Shown here piece after piece: positions 47,701 to 56,805 of a DNA stretch of 64,000 bases (position 1 is the stretch's first letter; each line of letters opens with the position of its first letter). This DNA is from Micromonospora cathayae (lineage in GTDB: Bacteria; Actinomycetota; Actinomycetes; Mycobacteriales; Micromonosporaceae): assembly GCF_028993575.1 (NCBI RefSeq), contig NZ_CP118615.1, positions 6,105,001 to 6,169,000 of the forward strand, in the 5' to 3' direction. Below the pieces are notes generated by a model. It worked only from the letters and a program-made list of their open reading frames with translations. It was not told the DNA's origin and did no database searches. The position numbers and the translations under genes were made by a program.

Positions 47701-48227
47701 TCTTGACGCCTCCTACCCGCCACCCAGGTTCCAGCGCCCTTGACTCCGGGCAGAGAGAATCTATCTGCGCGTGGTCACCAGGTCACGTCGGTTCAACGAA
47801 CAGGAGAAGCAGAAGACCCACCACGGCCCGTGGTCGACATGCCGGGCCACGCCACGCCGTCGGTGCGGGTACGCCGGTGAGCGAGGGCGGAAGTCGTCGC
47901 CCCACCGCCCACCGATCGACACGGCACGCATCGCCGTTGATCACCCAAAGTGACATACATTGACGGTACTCGTTGAGCGATTGGTGATGTTTGTCGTGAG
48001 AGTCCGTTCGGTGATCGTGGCAGCGGTGACGATGGGCCCGGAGAGCGCTTGGGATGTGGTGCTGTCAGGCGTGCCGCACGACGGTGCGATCGAAACCTAG
48101 GCTCGGCCGGCAGACGAGTACAAAGACGGCGGCTCCCGTTGAGTTGACCGACATGTCTCAGCCGATCGGAGCCCGGGAGCGACAGGGCCTGCAACGGAAT
48201 CGCGTAGCCGTTGTTCACTCTCCGCCA
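47701..48227. other. Intergenic with duplicated promoter/5' gene segment
   Basis: No functional gene is seen. The middle (47817-48039) is a diverged copy of 56625-56848, including the first codons of the PQQ-dehydrogenase gene. The last 190 bases have no recognisable coding. Confidence 0.7.
47817..48039. repeat. Long direct repeat, left copy
   Basis: Homologous along its whole length to 56625-56848 in the same orientation, with best-kept blocks at both ends (ACCACGGCCCGTGGTCGACA and TTTGTCGTGAGAGTCCGTTC). The dehydrogenase reading frame breaks off just after the signal-peptide start. Confidence 0.85.
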
Positions 48228-48392
48228 CTAGACCGAGACCTCGCGACCGATGGCCTTTGCGTACTGTCTGGCCCAGCGCTTTGCAGAGCTCGCGATATCC
48301 ACCTCTTGCCCCCCGGGCAAAAAAAGCGTACCGAACCTTAGCTTTTCCTGGATCTCCGCTTCAAGCTCGATCGAAACCCATATCGCGGGCAA
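48228..48392 (-). CDS. Possible small protein (54 aa)
   Basis: From a TTG at 48392 this frame reads a coherent, charged small protein (PAIWVSIELEAEIQEKLRFG, later FLPGGQEVDIASSAKRW). It overlaps the end of the upstream immunity gene by 32 bases in another frame. It could be a small accessory or the remnant of a further toxin or immunity gene. Low certainty. Confidence 0.35.
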   Translation of the reverse strand: MPAIWVSIELEAEIQEKLRFGTLFLPGGQEVDIASSAKRWARQYAKAIGREVSV

Positions 48393-48855
48393 GGATCAGT
48401 GCCTGGACAAGTCGTGCGGGATAGTTGGCTGCGGGAAGCCAGGTAGTCAAATCCCCCCGTCGCACGTCAGACTCTGACGCGAGCAACTGTGCAAGATCGA
48501 GACGGTCCACGACAAACCTTCGGGCAGCACCAATGCCACCACGCAAGAATTTCTCAATAGATCCCGCCGAGCCGCCCGCCCGTGGCCAATCAACCGCATC
48601 ATCCACTAAAGGATCGATCGCGACCGACAGACCGCCAAAGCTGGACAATGCCGGACCGAGCTTTAGGTCGCCAACGAAAGCATGCCAGCCAAGCCAACCG
48701 TCGGGTCGCCGCTCCAGCATTGCCACCAGCGCAAGCTCACCCGAAGACCAGGCAGCACGGCCCTTACGATCCACCACCGCAGACTCTGGGATTACACCAA
48801 GATCCATGGCGATCTTGAAAACTTCACGTACCGAAATCTGCTTAACCATGCACAC
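48361..48855 (-). CDS. Putative immunity protein for the nuclease tip
   Basis: A 164-residue protein from a GTG at 48855 (or the ATG at 48849). It has no signal peptide, is mixed alpha/beta and is not recognised by family. It starts immediately after the stop of the orphan PD-(D/E)XK nuclease tip, the position of an immunity gene. Function inferred from context. Confidence 0.6.
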   Translation of the reverse strand: MCMVKQISVREVFKIAMDLGVIPESAVVDRKGRAAWSSGELALVAMLERRPDGWLGWHAFVGDLKLGPALSSFGGLSVAIDPLVDDAVDWPRAGGSAGSIEKFLRGGIGAARRFVVDRLDLAQLLASESDVRRGDLTTWLPAANYPARLVQALILARDMGFDRA

Positions 48856-49119
48856 TTACCATTTCATCCATCGGAACGGACTCTTTGGCACCGCCGTAAG
48901 CCGGAAGGCAACATTCCCGCCACTGCCGATCTTGTAGGTCCACAACTCGCCGTAGCCTACACCCATCTGGTTCATGTAGCGCCTCAGTTGACGGGTGCCC
49001 GCGCGAATTCCACTTCTAGAATCCGGCTTCAGTTCAACAGGGAATCCGTTGTCGGTGAACCCATCAGGCACGTCACCACTGGCCAGCGGCCGTCCACGCC
49101 GATAGCCCAGCGCATAGCC
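48856..49119 (-). pseudogene. Orphan PD-(D/E)XK nuclease toxin tip
   Basis: The frame after an in-frame TGA at 49120-49122 reads GYALGYRRGRPLASGDVPDG, then FTDNGFPVELKPDSRSGIR and QLRRYMNQMGVGYGELWTY. The PDG...ELK pattern is that of restriction-endonuclease-fold toxin domains at the C terminus of polymorphic toxins. Coding-like sequence continues upstream of the TGA (DRLDVARAARCSA) toward the SUKH gene. There is no proper start, so it is a carrier-less toxin cassette or remnant. Confidence 0.65.
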
Positions 49120-49188
49120 TCATGCACTGCATCGAGCCGCCCTCGCCACGTCCAGCCGATCGAGTGACCACGCCACTGCGGCCACTGT

Positions 49189-49590
49189 CTACAGCTGCAA
49201 CAACTGAGCCAGCGCGCCAAAGCTGGGCGCAACCTCGCGCCATCCGTCCAGCCCGAGGTAGATGACGCGAGGATTGTCTGGATTAGAGCGGTAGTCTAGC
49301 GCTATAGGCATGTCCGCACCCAGGTCTCCAATTACGACACACCAACCCGGATCAATATCCGATTGATTTCCGCCAACTAGGGCGGCGTAATCATCGGAAT
49401 CCATTGCACGGAACAATTCATTCTGACGCACCATCGTCGCAAAGTCGTAGAAATGAGGATCATCGGGATCATCCATAAACACCTCCCGCAGCACTTGCTC
49501 TGCAGGCGGGAGCCAACTACCTCGCTCTACGATCTCGACAAGTTCGGGCGGGACCGCGAAACCGCCGATCGACAGATTTAGAGTAGCCAT
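49189..49590 (-). CDS. SUKH (SMI1/KNR4) family immunity protein
   Basis: A 133-residue protein with the SUKH layout: an N-terminal PPELVEIVERGSWLPPAEQV helix pair, the central GWCVVIGDLGADMPIALDY strand region and NPRVIYLGLDGWREVAPSF near the end. SUKH proteins are the commonest immunity proteins of polymorphic toxins. The ATG directly abuts the TAG stop of the large RHS toxin, so it should protect against that toxin's C-terminal domain. Confidence 0.85.
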   Translation of the reverse strand: MATLNLSIGGFAVPPELVEIVERGSWLPPAEQVLREVFMDDPDDPHFYDFATMVRQNELFRAMDSDDYAALVGGNQSDIDPGWCVVIGDLGADMPIALDYRSNPDNPRVIYLGLDGWREVAPSFGALAQLLQL

Positions 49591-52500
49591 CTAACCAACC
49601 ACCTTAAGTCCAGTGGCGCGCCTGATCGAATCCATGATCCGACCTCGCCAGACTTCCGGCGCCGCGCGCTGCCCGAAGTTTCGCACATTCACGCTAGCCG
49701 AGTTCCACCGCATATTGATGACTCCATCGCCACCCCTGATGGCGACGAATCCGATTGCATTACGCGACCCACCAAAGACCTCTCTGTTGATTTGCCCGTG
49801 GCCACCGGCGCGGCTGACTAGAGCACCATCGCCACCACTCTGCCGCGCATGGAACGTGTCCGTTGCTGGATCACAAAGCCCGCTAAATCCATTGTGGCCG
49901 TTCTCCTCGAATGCTGCAGCGTTATGGGCTCTCCCCTGGTCGCTGCTAGCAATTCGCGTATCGCAGTTGTGAACAAGAACCGGGGTGGTGCCGGCGAGCA
50001 CATAGTACGTGTGGAGGTTGGTGACGGTGAGGTCGTGCATGGTGGCGACGCCGACGAAGTTGTGGACCTTGGCGACCGACACCACCTCGCCGGTCGCGGT
50101 CCTGAGCGCGAACCCGCCGCCCAGAGAACTCGTACCTCCCGGGCCACCGCCTCCGCCGCTACCGCCATGCTCGATGCGGCGCAGGCCGTCCGGGTCGGAG
50201 AACCGGACCGGGTTGTTGCCGGCGTACGCGTAGGCGTTCAGGCTCTGCGGGTCACCCGGGTCGACGAGCGGGTCCACGGAGAGGAACCGGCCGGTCGACG
50301 GGTCGTACTCGCGGGCCCCCAGGTGCGTATAGCCGGTCGGGTCGACGGTGCCGCCGACGAAACCCTTGTCGTCGGGCCACGGACCCGTACTGGTGGCCCG
50401 GTTCTCGCCGAACGGGGTGAGACGTCGGCGGGAGACACTCAGGTCACCGGAGTCGATGGCGAGCTGGGTGGTGCCGTGGTGGTTGGCGGCCATCCAGGTC
50501 AGACCGTCGGTGGTGGTCCGCACCGCGTTCGGGTAGTAACGGGTCGCGGTGACCTGGCCGGTGGTGTGACTGAGCCGGTACTCGCTCTCCCCCAGGTAGA
50601 GGATCTTCTCGGTGCCGGGGTTGTCGACGATGAGCCGCCCGCCGTCGGCGGCGTACAGGTAGGTGTGCACGGTGCTGCCGTTGGCGAGCTGCGCGAGCAG
50701 CCCCTCGGCGTCGTAGGTGAACGTCTGGCCGGGCGCCCCGGTGTGGGTGCGGGTCTGCTGGTAGCCGCCGTTGTCGTAGGTGAAGGTGCTGGTGGGTCCG
50801 CCACCGCTGGTGGTGATGCCGGTGACGGCGTGCGGGCGGGCCGAACCGGCCGCCGGGTAGCTGTAGGTGCGGGTGGTGTCGCCCCCGGCGGCGTGCCGCG
50901 TCTCGGTGGCCCGGTTACCGACCGCGTCGAAGGTGTACGAATGCCAGTACGGGTCGGCCCCGCCGACGACGGCCTGGCTGGGCGTGGCCTGGCAGGTACC
51001 GGCGGTGGTGGTCCACGCCTCGGTCAGCCGTTGCAGGTGGTCGTACCCGAAACACTGGTTCGCCACCACGGTCGCGCCGCTGGTCTCGGCGATGCCGGTG
51101 ATGTTGCCGTCCGGGTCGTACGTGTACTGCTCGGTGAGCCGCTCGTCCCAGGTGCCGGGGGTGGTCTGGTTCTCGGTGTGCACCTCGGACCTGGTGAGCC
51201 GGCCGGTGGCGTCCTCGATGGTGGTGGTGATCCGGGCGCGCTTGGTGCCGGCCCCGATGGTCTGCTGCCTGAGCGCGCCGTGCCAGGAGTACTCGGCGCT
51301 GGCCAGGTAGGTGACCAGGCCGGTCACCCCGGACAGGTAGCCCTGGTTGGTGTAACTGGTGGTGACCGTCTCGGCGGCCAGGCCACCCTTGGCCGGCAGC
51401 GTGCTGCTGGCCGGGGTGCCGTCCGGGTGGTAGGTGTAGCCGGTGGTGTAGGTGCCGGCGAGCAGGCCCTGGCTGGTCGGGATGGTGTCGGTGACGCCGG
51501 TCGGCTGGTACCGGTCGGTGTAGCCGTTCACCTGCCGGACGTAGTCGCCGGTGGCGTGGTGCCGGGTCGCCGAGGTGGGCAGGCCGGCGGCCAGGGTGTC
51601 GTACAGCCAGGAGGCGCGCAGCGCGCCGGAGGCGTTGTCGTCGCGGAGCGCGGTCAGCCGGCCCAGCTCGTCGTACGTGCGGTGCAGCACCTCACCCCGG
51701 CCGTCGGTGGAGGTGACCACCTGGTCGTTGGCGTCGTACGTGTAGCCGCGCTGGCCGGCGTCGGGGTCGGTGGCGCTGGTGAGCCGGTCCAGCCGGTCGT
51801 AGGTGTGGGTCCAGGTGTTGCCGGCGTCGGTGACGGTGGTCAGCCGGTCCAGCCGGTCGTACCCGTAGCTGGTCTCGGTGTACGTGCCGGTCGGGCCGCT
51901 GCCCTGGTAGCGCCGCAGCGCGACGGTACGGCCGTTGGCGTCCTCGATCGTGGTGGTGGGGATGCCGCCGGCCGGGGGGTCGACGTTGACCCGGTCGCCG
52001 TCGTACGTGACCGCGGTGTGCCACTTCTCCCCGTTCAGCGACCACAGGGCGTCGCGGACCAGGTCCTCGGTGCCGTCGTAGACGTACCGCCGCTGGGCGG
52101 CCACGTCGGCGTCGGCGAAGGTGACCAGGGTGCCGGTCGGGCCGCTGGCGTTGTTGTAGAACGCCGACTCCTTGACGACCAGCCCCCGTGAGTCGTAGCG
52201 GACGTCGGCGATCACCCGTTTGCCGTCCGGTGCGGTGGCCTGGGTCTGCCGCAGCCGCAGGTGCCCGTCGTAGATCTCGAACGAGCTGATCTGGTTGCCG
52301 TTCGGTCCGATTGCCTTGGTCTGCACGTAGTTGGCGACGGTGTGGCTGTCGGTGCCGTAGACGTACTCGATGTCGGGGGTGCCGCTGGTGGGCGTACCCG
52401 GCTGCCACGACTTCAACGCCCGGCCGAGCGGGTCGTAGCTGCTGGTGGTGACCTTGCCGTTGGCGTCGGTGACGGTGACCGGGAGCCCGCGCAGGTTCAG

Positions 52501-55500
52501 GCTGGCCGTGGTGGTCTGCGACTTCGGGTTGGTCTCGCTGACGCTGGTGACGCGGCCACCCGCCGCCGGGGTGTACGCGAGCGTCGTGGTCTGGTCCAGG
52601 GCGTCGCTCTCGGTGAGCATGCGGCCCAGGGCGTCGTACGTGGCGGTGGAGCGCTTCAGGTAGCTGGGCGTGCTGCCGCTCGCGCCGGACATCTCGTCCG
52701 ACCGGGTGGGCAGGCCCCGGCTCCCGATGGAGCCGAGGGTGGTGCTGCCGTCGTAGTAGATCCGGCTGCCGGAGAGGATGTCGGCCGGGCCGGGCGTGGC
52801 GGCGCAGTTGGTGGTGGTCGTCTCGGACGGGAAGTCGATCAGCCAGGCCGTGGGGTTCCGGGCGTACTCGATGGTGGTGCAGGTGTCGTCGGTGGTGACG
52901 GCGACGTCACCGAGGTCCTCGGTCCGGGTGAGGCTGCCGTACGTGGTCTCGTAGGTGTTGACGGCCCGGGTGGTCCGCCAGCTCGACGACGCGGCCAGCC
53001 AGGTCAGGTCCCGGGTGGTGGCCGATCCGGTGTAGTAGGCGTACGTGTTGGACGGTTGGGCGACGTCGGTGGTCGACTGCCGGTGCGCGGTCTGGTGCTG
53101 CCACGGCGTGGTGATCGACTTGTGGACCGGGATGCCGTCCGCGCCGTCGTACTCGATCTCCTCGTGCAGCATGCCCGCCAGGTGGGAGTGGTCCTCGGTG
53201 ACCTCACCCAGCGAGTTTGTGATCTTGGCGTCGCGGAGGCCCTCACCGGCGTCGGTGCGGTCCTCGTCCATGCCCCGGAAGTACAGCGACCGGGTCTGGG
53301 ACCGGGTCTGCCCGGCGACGCCGGTGGTGACGGTGACCGTGGGCCAGCCCCGGAAGTCCGACCAGGACCGCTTCTCCAGGGGGGTGGACCAGGTCGCCGC
53401 GCCGTCGTTGTGGTGCCACAACACGGTGGAGGACGACCCGCTGGTGGCGTAGGCGTAGCTCTCCTCGACGTCCGGGCTGCCGCCGACAAGATCCTTCTCG
53501 ACGACCTTGGTCACCCGGTACTTGTTCCACCAGGACCAGCCCGGCGCGGGGGCCAGCGGCGGGTAGTAGTACTGCGGGAAGCACCGCTTGGGGTTCGCGG
53601 ACGGAGCGGCCTGGGAGGAGACCGTGCAGTCGGAGCCCTCGTAGGTGACGGTGGTCTCGCCACCGTGCTCGTCGCTGACCCGGGTGATCCGGTAGCGGTT
53701 CACCAGCGGGACCCCGGTGGAGACGTTGTGGTCGGTCCGGTTGGCGTACCGGGTGCCGCCGAACTCGATGCGGGGCAGGGCCTTGCTGCCGCCGTCCTTT
53801 CCGGTCCGGACGATGTTCGCCAGCCAGAGGGCCGGGCTGACCGAGGTTTCACCGGTGGCCGGGAACTGGTGGGTGAGCACCCATTCGTCGATCGGGGTGT
53901 GGCTGCTGCCGTTCCACACCTGGGTGGTCACCTTGGCCAGCCTCTTCGTCGTGAAGAAGGACGGGCTGACGTTGCCGGCACAGGAGGTCGCGGTCGTGGC
54001 GCAGTGCAGGTCCCAGGGGGTGTCGGGCCAGTTCGCGGCGACCGGCGTCGACCCGGACCAGCACGAGGCCAGGCACCGGTCGGCGGGGTCGAACACCACC
54101 CGGGCCGCGGGCGTGCCGGTGATCTCCTGGCCGACGCGGAGGCCGTACTCGATCTGGGTGACGTAGCCGCCGCGTTCGTAGATCGCGGTGCTGCTGGCGT
54201 TGTTGGCCAGACCGGTGCGGGCCTGTTCCCTGGTGTACCAGTACGTCATGGCGTTCTGGTGCGGGTCGACGACGTGGTCGAGGTTCCAGCGCCAGGCCTG
54301 GACACAGCGGGAGGCGGTGAATCCGCTGCTGCGGTAGCAGGGCTCCCCGAAGCTGTTGCCGAAGACCGGCACGGTCCAGACCGAGTTGGTCTCCCGGTTG
54401 GTGGCGGCCCAGCCGGGCAGCCGGTCCCGGCCGAAGTAGTACTGCACGCCGTCGGGCGTGGTCAACCGCCAGTGCTCGCCGTTGTCGTCGCCGTTGTCGT
54501 GCCGCAGGGCGGTCGTGACGTCGGCCGAGGTGCCGTTCTTCCAGCCCCCGGTGCCGTTACCGGTCAGCAGGTAGAGGTCCTTGCTGCTGCCGTGCCGCCA
54601 CAGCACGTCGGCCTTGCCGTCGCCGTCGTGGTCACCGCCGGAGAAGACCACGTCGGCGGGGGATGGCCCGGTGGCGATCTGGGTGCCGGCCCCCGACACC
54701 CAGCCGCTGGCACCGTTACCGGCGTACAGCCTCAGGTTCTTGGTGGTGGCGTCCCGGGTGATGACGTCGACGTGGCCGTCACCGTTGAAGTCACCCGGCG
54801 AGAGCAACTGGTCCTGGCTGTTGAAGCCGGTACCCACCTGGATGCTGCCGCTGGCCCAGCCGCCCGTGCCGTTGCCCTGCAACATGAACAGCACTCCGTC
54901 GGAGGCGCGACGCCACAGCACGTCGGCCTTACCGTCGCCGCTGAAGTCGCCCGGACCGAAGATGGCGTTGGCGGCGGCGATCGCCCCGATCTGCTCGGCG
55001 CTACCGGTGATCCACCCACCCGCGCCGTTACCGCGCAGCAGCCAGATGGTGCCGTCGGAACCGCGCCGGAACATGACGTCGGCGTTGCCGTCGCCGGTGA
55101 AGTCACCGGGCGACCAGACCAGGTCGGCGCTGGACATCGAGGCGATCCGGGTGGCCTGTCCGCCGTTGAGGAAGCCACCGGCGCCGTCGCCCCGGACGAG
55201 GTAGAGGTTGCCGTTGGACGCGTACCGGAGCAGGACGTCGCTGTGCCCGTCACCGTCGAAGTCCCCCGGCGAGAGGGCGTTGAGGACGTCGTTCCAGTCG
55301 GCGCCGTCCCGGAGAAGTTCGATGCGGCTGCCGTCGTCGTCGGCGAGCCGCCAGGTGGCGGTCGGCGTGTCACGTACCAGTTCGGTCGAACGACCGGCGA
55401 AGAAGAGAGTGGCGTTCTCCTGCCGCCAGCACAGGTCCCCCGTCGCGTTGGTGTGGGTCGGGACGGGAAGCTGGTCATCCTTGCACGACCGGTAGGACCG

Positions 55501-56505
55501 TTCGATGTAGCCGGGCTCGTGCCCCCAGCCCTCGCCGAGCCAGGAGGTCTGTCCGCTCTCCGCGTTGGTCCGGCCGTCCACCGCGCCGGACGAGTAACCG
55601 AAGGAGACCTCAGGTTCCAGTTCGCTGGGGGCCGGCGGCAGGTCCAGCGGGTACGAGTAGCTGAAGTCACCCGACGACTGTCCCGCCTGCCAGGCGGACG
55701 ACTCGGTCAGAGATGTCTTCGCGAACGAGCCGGTCTCGGTGTCGGTGCCCGCCGACAGGGCGAGCATGGCATCGGCCACCGCCTCGTTGCCGCCCTCGTT
55801 CCGGGAGCTGAAACCGCCGGCTTCCAGTGGTGCGAGGTCGACGCTCGCCGACACGACACCGGACGCCACGTCGTTGGTCGACGGCAGAACGGCCTCGACG
55901 CCGCACGCGGCGGTGGCGGCCGCCTCGCCGCCCAGGCAGGGCTTCATCCGCACCAACCTGAGCCGCGCGGCCCAGTCCGCTCCGTAGGCCGCCCGGAAGC
56001 CCGAGTACTCGAGCTCGACGCGGACCCGGCTGCGGTCCAGACCGTCGTCCAGCCGGTCGAGTCGCAGGAGGACCGGAACCCCGGCTTCCCCGGCCTCGCT
56101 CTCACCGGCGACGCCGACCTCGAGCTGCTCGGGCGCCGGCAACGAGGAGGACGGGTCGGCGGTCAACCGAATCGGCAGGGTGCCCACCCGGGTCCGCTCC
56201 GCGTCGCCTCCGGGGGACGGGGTCTGGTCGACCGGCACGACAGCGGTTGCCTCCGTCGGCAGGGACGTCTGCTGCGTCGACCAGTGCTGGGTGTCGGAGG
56301 GGGACACTGCCCGCTGCTGCGGGGCCAGCCGGGTGACCGGCACCGTGCGGTCCTTCGCCGCCCCGGGCGAGGACGGTCGGGCCGCGGCCGGCAGCCCGGC
56401 TGGCAGCAGGGTCACCGTCAGCAGGAGCACCCAGAAGAGACACAGCCGCCGGATCGTCCCCGTCAGGGACGCGAACACCGACGACGCGCCTGAACCATCG
56501 ACCAC
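49591..56505 (-). CDS. Giant RHS/FG-GAP polymorphic toxin
   Basis: About 2304 residues from a GTG at 56505 with GGGAGG upstream; an ATG at 56553 would add 16. A signal segment (CLFWVLLLTVTLLPAG) starts it. After about 230 residues comes an SpvB-like region (SYPLDLPPAPSELEPEVSFGY). Five FG-GAP/VCBS calcium repeats (GDFDGDGHSDVLLRY type) occupy about 410-680, followed by a long YD/RHS repeat shell ending in the core motif LGAREYDPSTGRFLSVDPL and NPVRFSDPDGLRR. A Gly-rich linker joins only the C-terminal half of a Hint domain (LRTATGEVVSVAK to LVHNC). The final 123 residues are the presumed toxin domain (GHNGFSGLCDPATDTFHARQ, GHGQINREVFGGSRNAIGF), unidentified. SUKH immunity follows. Confidence 0.9.
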   Translation of the reverse strand: MVDGSGASSVFASLTGTIRRLCLFWVLLLTVTLLPAGLPAAARPSSPGAAKDRTVPVTRLAPQQRAVSPSDTQHWSTQQTSLPTEATAVVPVDQTPSPGGDAERTRVGTLPIRLTADPSSSLPAPEQLEVGVAGESEAGEAGVPVLLRLDRLDDGLDRSRVRVELEYSGFRAAYGADWAARLRLVRMKPCLGGEAAATAACGVEAVLPSTNDVASGVVSASVDLAPLEAGGFSSRNEGGNEAVADAMLALSAGTDTETGSFAKTSLTESSAWQAGQSSGDFSYSYPLDLPPAPSELEPEVSFGYSSGAVDGRTNAESGQTSWLGEGWGHEPGYIERSYRSCKDDQLPVPTHTNATGDLCWRQENATLFFAGRSTELVRDTPTATWRLADDDGSRIELLRDGADWNDVLNALSPGDFDGDGHSDVLLRYASNGNLYLVRGDGAGGFLNGGQATRIASMSSADLVWSPGDFTGDGNADVMFRRGSDGTIWLLRGNGAGGWITGSAEQIGAIAAANAIFGPGDFSGDGKADVLWRRASDGVLFMLQGNGTGGWASGSIQVGTGFNSQDQLLSPGDFNGDGHVDVITRDATTKNLRLYAGNGASGWVSGAGTQIATGPSPADVVFSGGDHDGDGKADVLWRHGSSKDLYLLTGNGTGGWKNGTSADVTTALRHDNGDDNGEHWRLTTPDGVQYYFGRDRLPGWAATNRETNSVWTVPVFGNSFGEPCYRSSGFTASRCVQAWRWNLDHVVDPHQNAMTYWYTREQARTGLANNASSTAIYERGGYVTQIEYGLRVGQEITGTPAARVVFDPADRCLASCWSGSTPVAANWPDTPWDLHCATTATSCAGNVSPSFFTTKRLAKVTTQVWNGSSHTPIDEWVLTHQFPATGETSVSPALWLANIVRTGKDGGSKALPRIEFGGTRYANRTDHNVSTGVPLVNRYRITRVSDEHGGETTVTYEGSDCTVSSQAAPSANPKRCFPQYYYPPLAPAPGWSWWNKYRVTKVVEKDLVGGSPDVEESYAYATSGSSSTVLWHHNDGAATWSTPLEKRSWSDFRGWPTVTVTTGVAGQTRSQTRSLYFRGMDEDRTDAGEGLRDAKITNSLGEVTEDHSHLAGMLHEEIEYDGADGIPVHKSITTPWQHQTAHRQSTTDVAQPSNTYAYYTGSATTRDLTWLAASSSWRTTRAVNTYETTYGSLTRTEDLGDVAVTTDDTCTTIEYARNPTAWLIDFPSETTTTNCAATPGPADILSGSRIYYDGSTTLGSIGSRGLPTRSDEMSGASGSTPSYLKRSTATYDALGRMLTESDALDQTTTLAYTPAAGGRVTSVSETNPKSQTTTASLNLRGLPVTVTDANGKVTTSSYDPLGRALKSWQPGTPTSGTPDIEYVYGTDSHTVANYVQTKAIGPNGNQISSFEIYDGHLRLRQTQATAPDGKRVIADVRYDSRGLVVKESAFYNNASGPTGTLVTFADADVAAQRRYVYDGTEDLVRDALWSLNGEKWHTAVTYDGDRVNVDPPAGGIPTTTIEDANGRTVALRRYQGSGPTGTYTETSYGYDRLDRLTTVTDAGNTWTHTYDRLDRLTSATDPDAGQRGYTYDANDQVVTSTDGRGEVLHRTYDELGRLTALRDDNASGALRASWLYDTLAAGLPTSATRHHATGDYVRQVNGYTDRYQPTGVTDTIPTSQGLLAGTYTTGYTYHPDGTPASSTLPAKGGLAAETVTTSYTNQGYLSGVTGLVTYLASAEYSWHGALRQQTIGAGTKRARITTTIEDATGRLTRSEVHTENQTTPGTWDERLTEQYTYDPDGNITGIAETSGATVVANQCFGYDHLQRLTEAWTTTAGTCQATPSQAVVGGADPYWHSYTFDAVGNRATETRHAAGGDTTRTYSYPAAGSARPHAVTGITTSGGGPTSTFTYDNGGYQQTRTHTGAPGQTFTYDAEGLLAQLANGSTVHTYLYAADGGRLIVDNPGTEKILYLGESEYRLSHTTGQVTATRYYPNAVRTTTDGLTWMAANHHGTTQLAIDSGDLSVSRRRLTPFGENRATSTGPWPDDKGFVGGTVDPTGYTHLGAREYDPSTGRFLSVDPLVDPGDPQSLNAYAYAGNNPVRFSDPDGLRRIEHGGSGGGGGPGGTSSLGGGFALRTATGEVVSVAKVHNFVGVATMHDLTVTNLHTYYVLAGTTPVLVHNCDTRIASSDQGRAHNAAAFEENGHNGFSGLCDPATDTFHARQSGGDGALVSRAGGHGQINREVFGGSRNAIGFVAIRGGDGVINMRWNSASVNVRNFGQRAAPEVWRGRIMDSIRRATGLKVVG
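49997..50107. repeat. 111-bp Hint repeat, copy 2
   Basis: Matches 46815-46925 at 108 of 111 positions by eye. Here the homology to a Hint domain starts abruptly at its left border, after a Gly-rich linker, so the first half of the domain is missing. Confidence 0.9.
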
Positions 56506-56805
56506 CTGAGGCCTCCCACCACGCGACACGTGATCGCGAACGTTAGAGATCAAGAGAACCCAAGGTCAATGATCGGTCACAGGTTGCTACCACAGAAGCC
56601 GCGAACGGCGTGGATGGCGGCGGCCCCACCACGGCCCGTGGTCGACACGCCGGGCTGCGCCACGCCGTCGGAGCCGGACACGCCAGCCGCCAGGGGCGGG
56701 AGCCGCCGAACCGGAGTGATCGCCACCGACACGGTACGCATCGATGTTGATCACCCAACGTGATATACATTGACGGAATTCGCTGAGTGATTGGTGGTGT
56801 TTGTC
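56506..56805. promoter_or_regulatory. Divergent promoter region of RHS toxin and PQQ dehydrogenase
   Basis: A 300-base region with no gene. It contains a CCACG-GCC-CGTGG palindrome (56629-56641) and an AT-richer block (TGATATACATTGACGG, 56761-56776) that may hold core promoter elements. No clear ribosome site precedes the dehydrogenase. Confidence 0.5.

Noticed and set aside
48054-48341. A 95-codon plus-strand frame in the toxin island
   Set aside because: It starts in the degraded repeat, has no family pattern, and the minus strand carries more protein-like coding.
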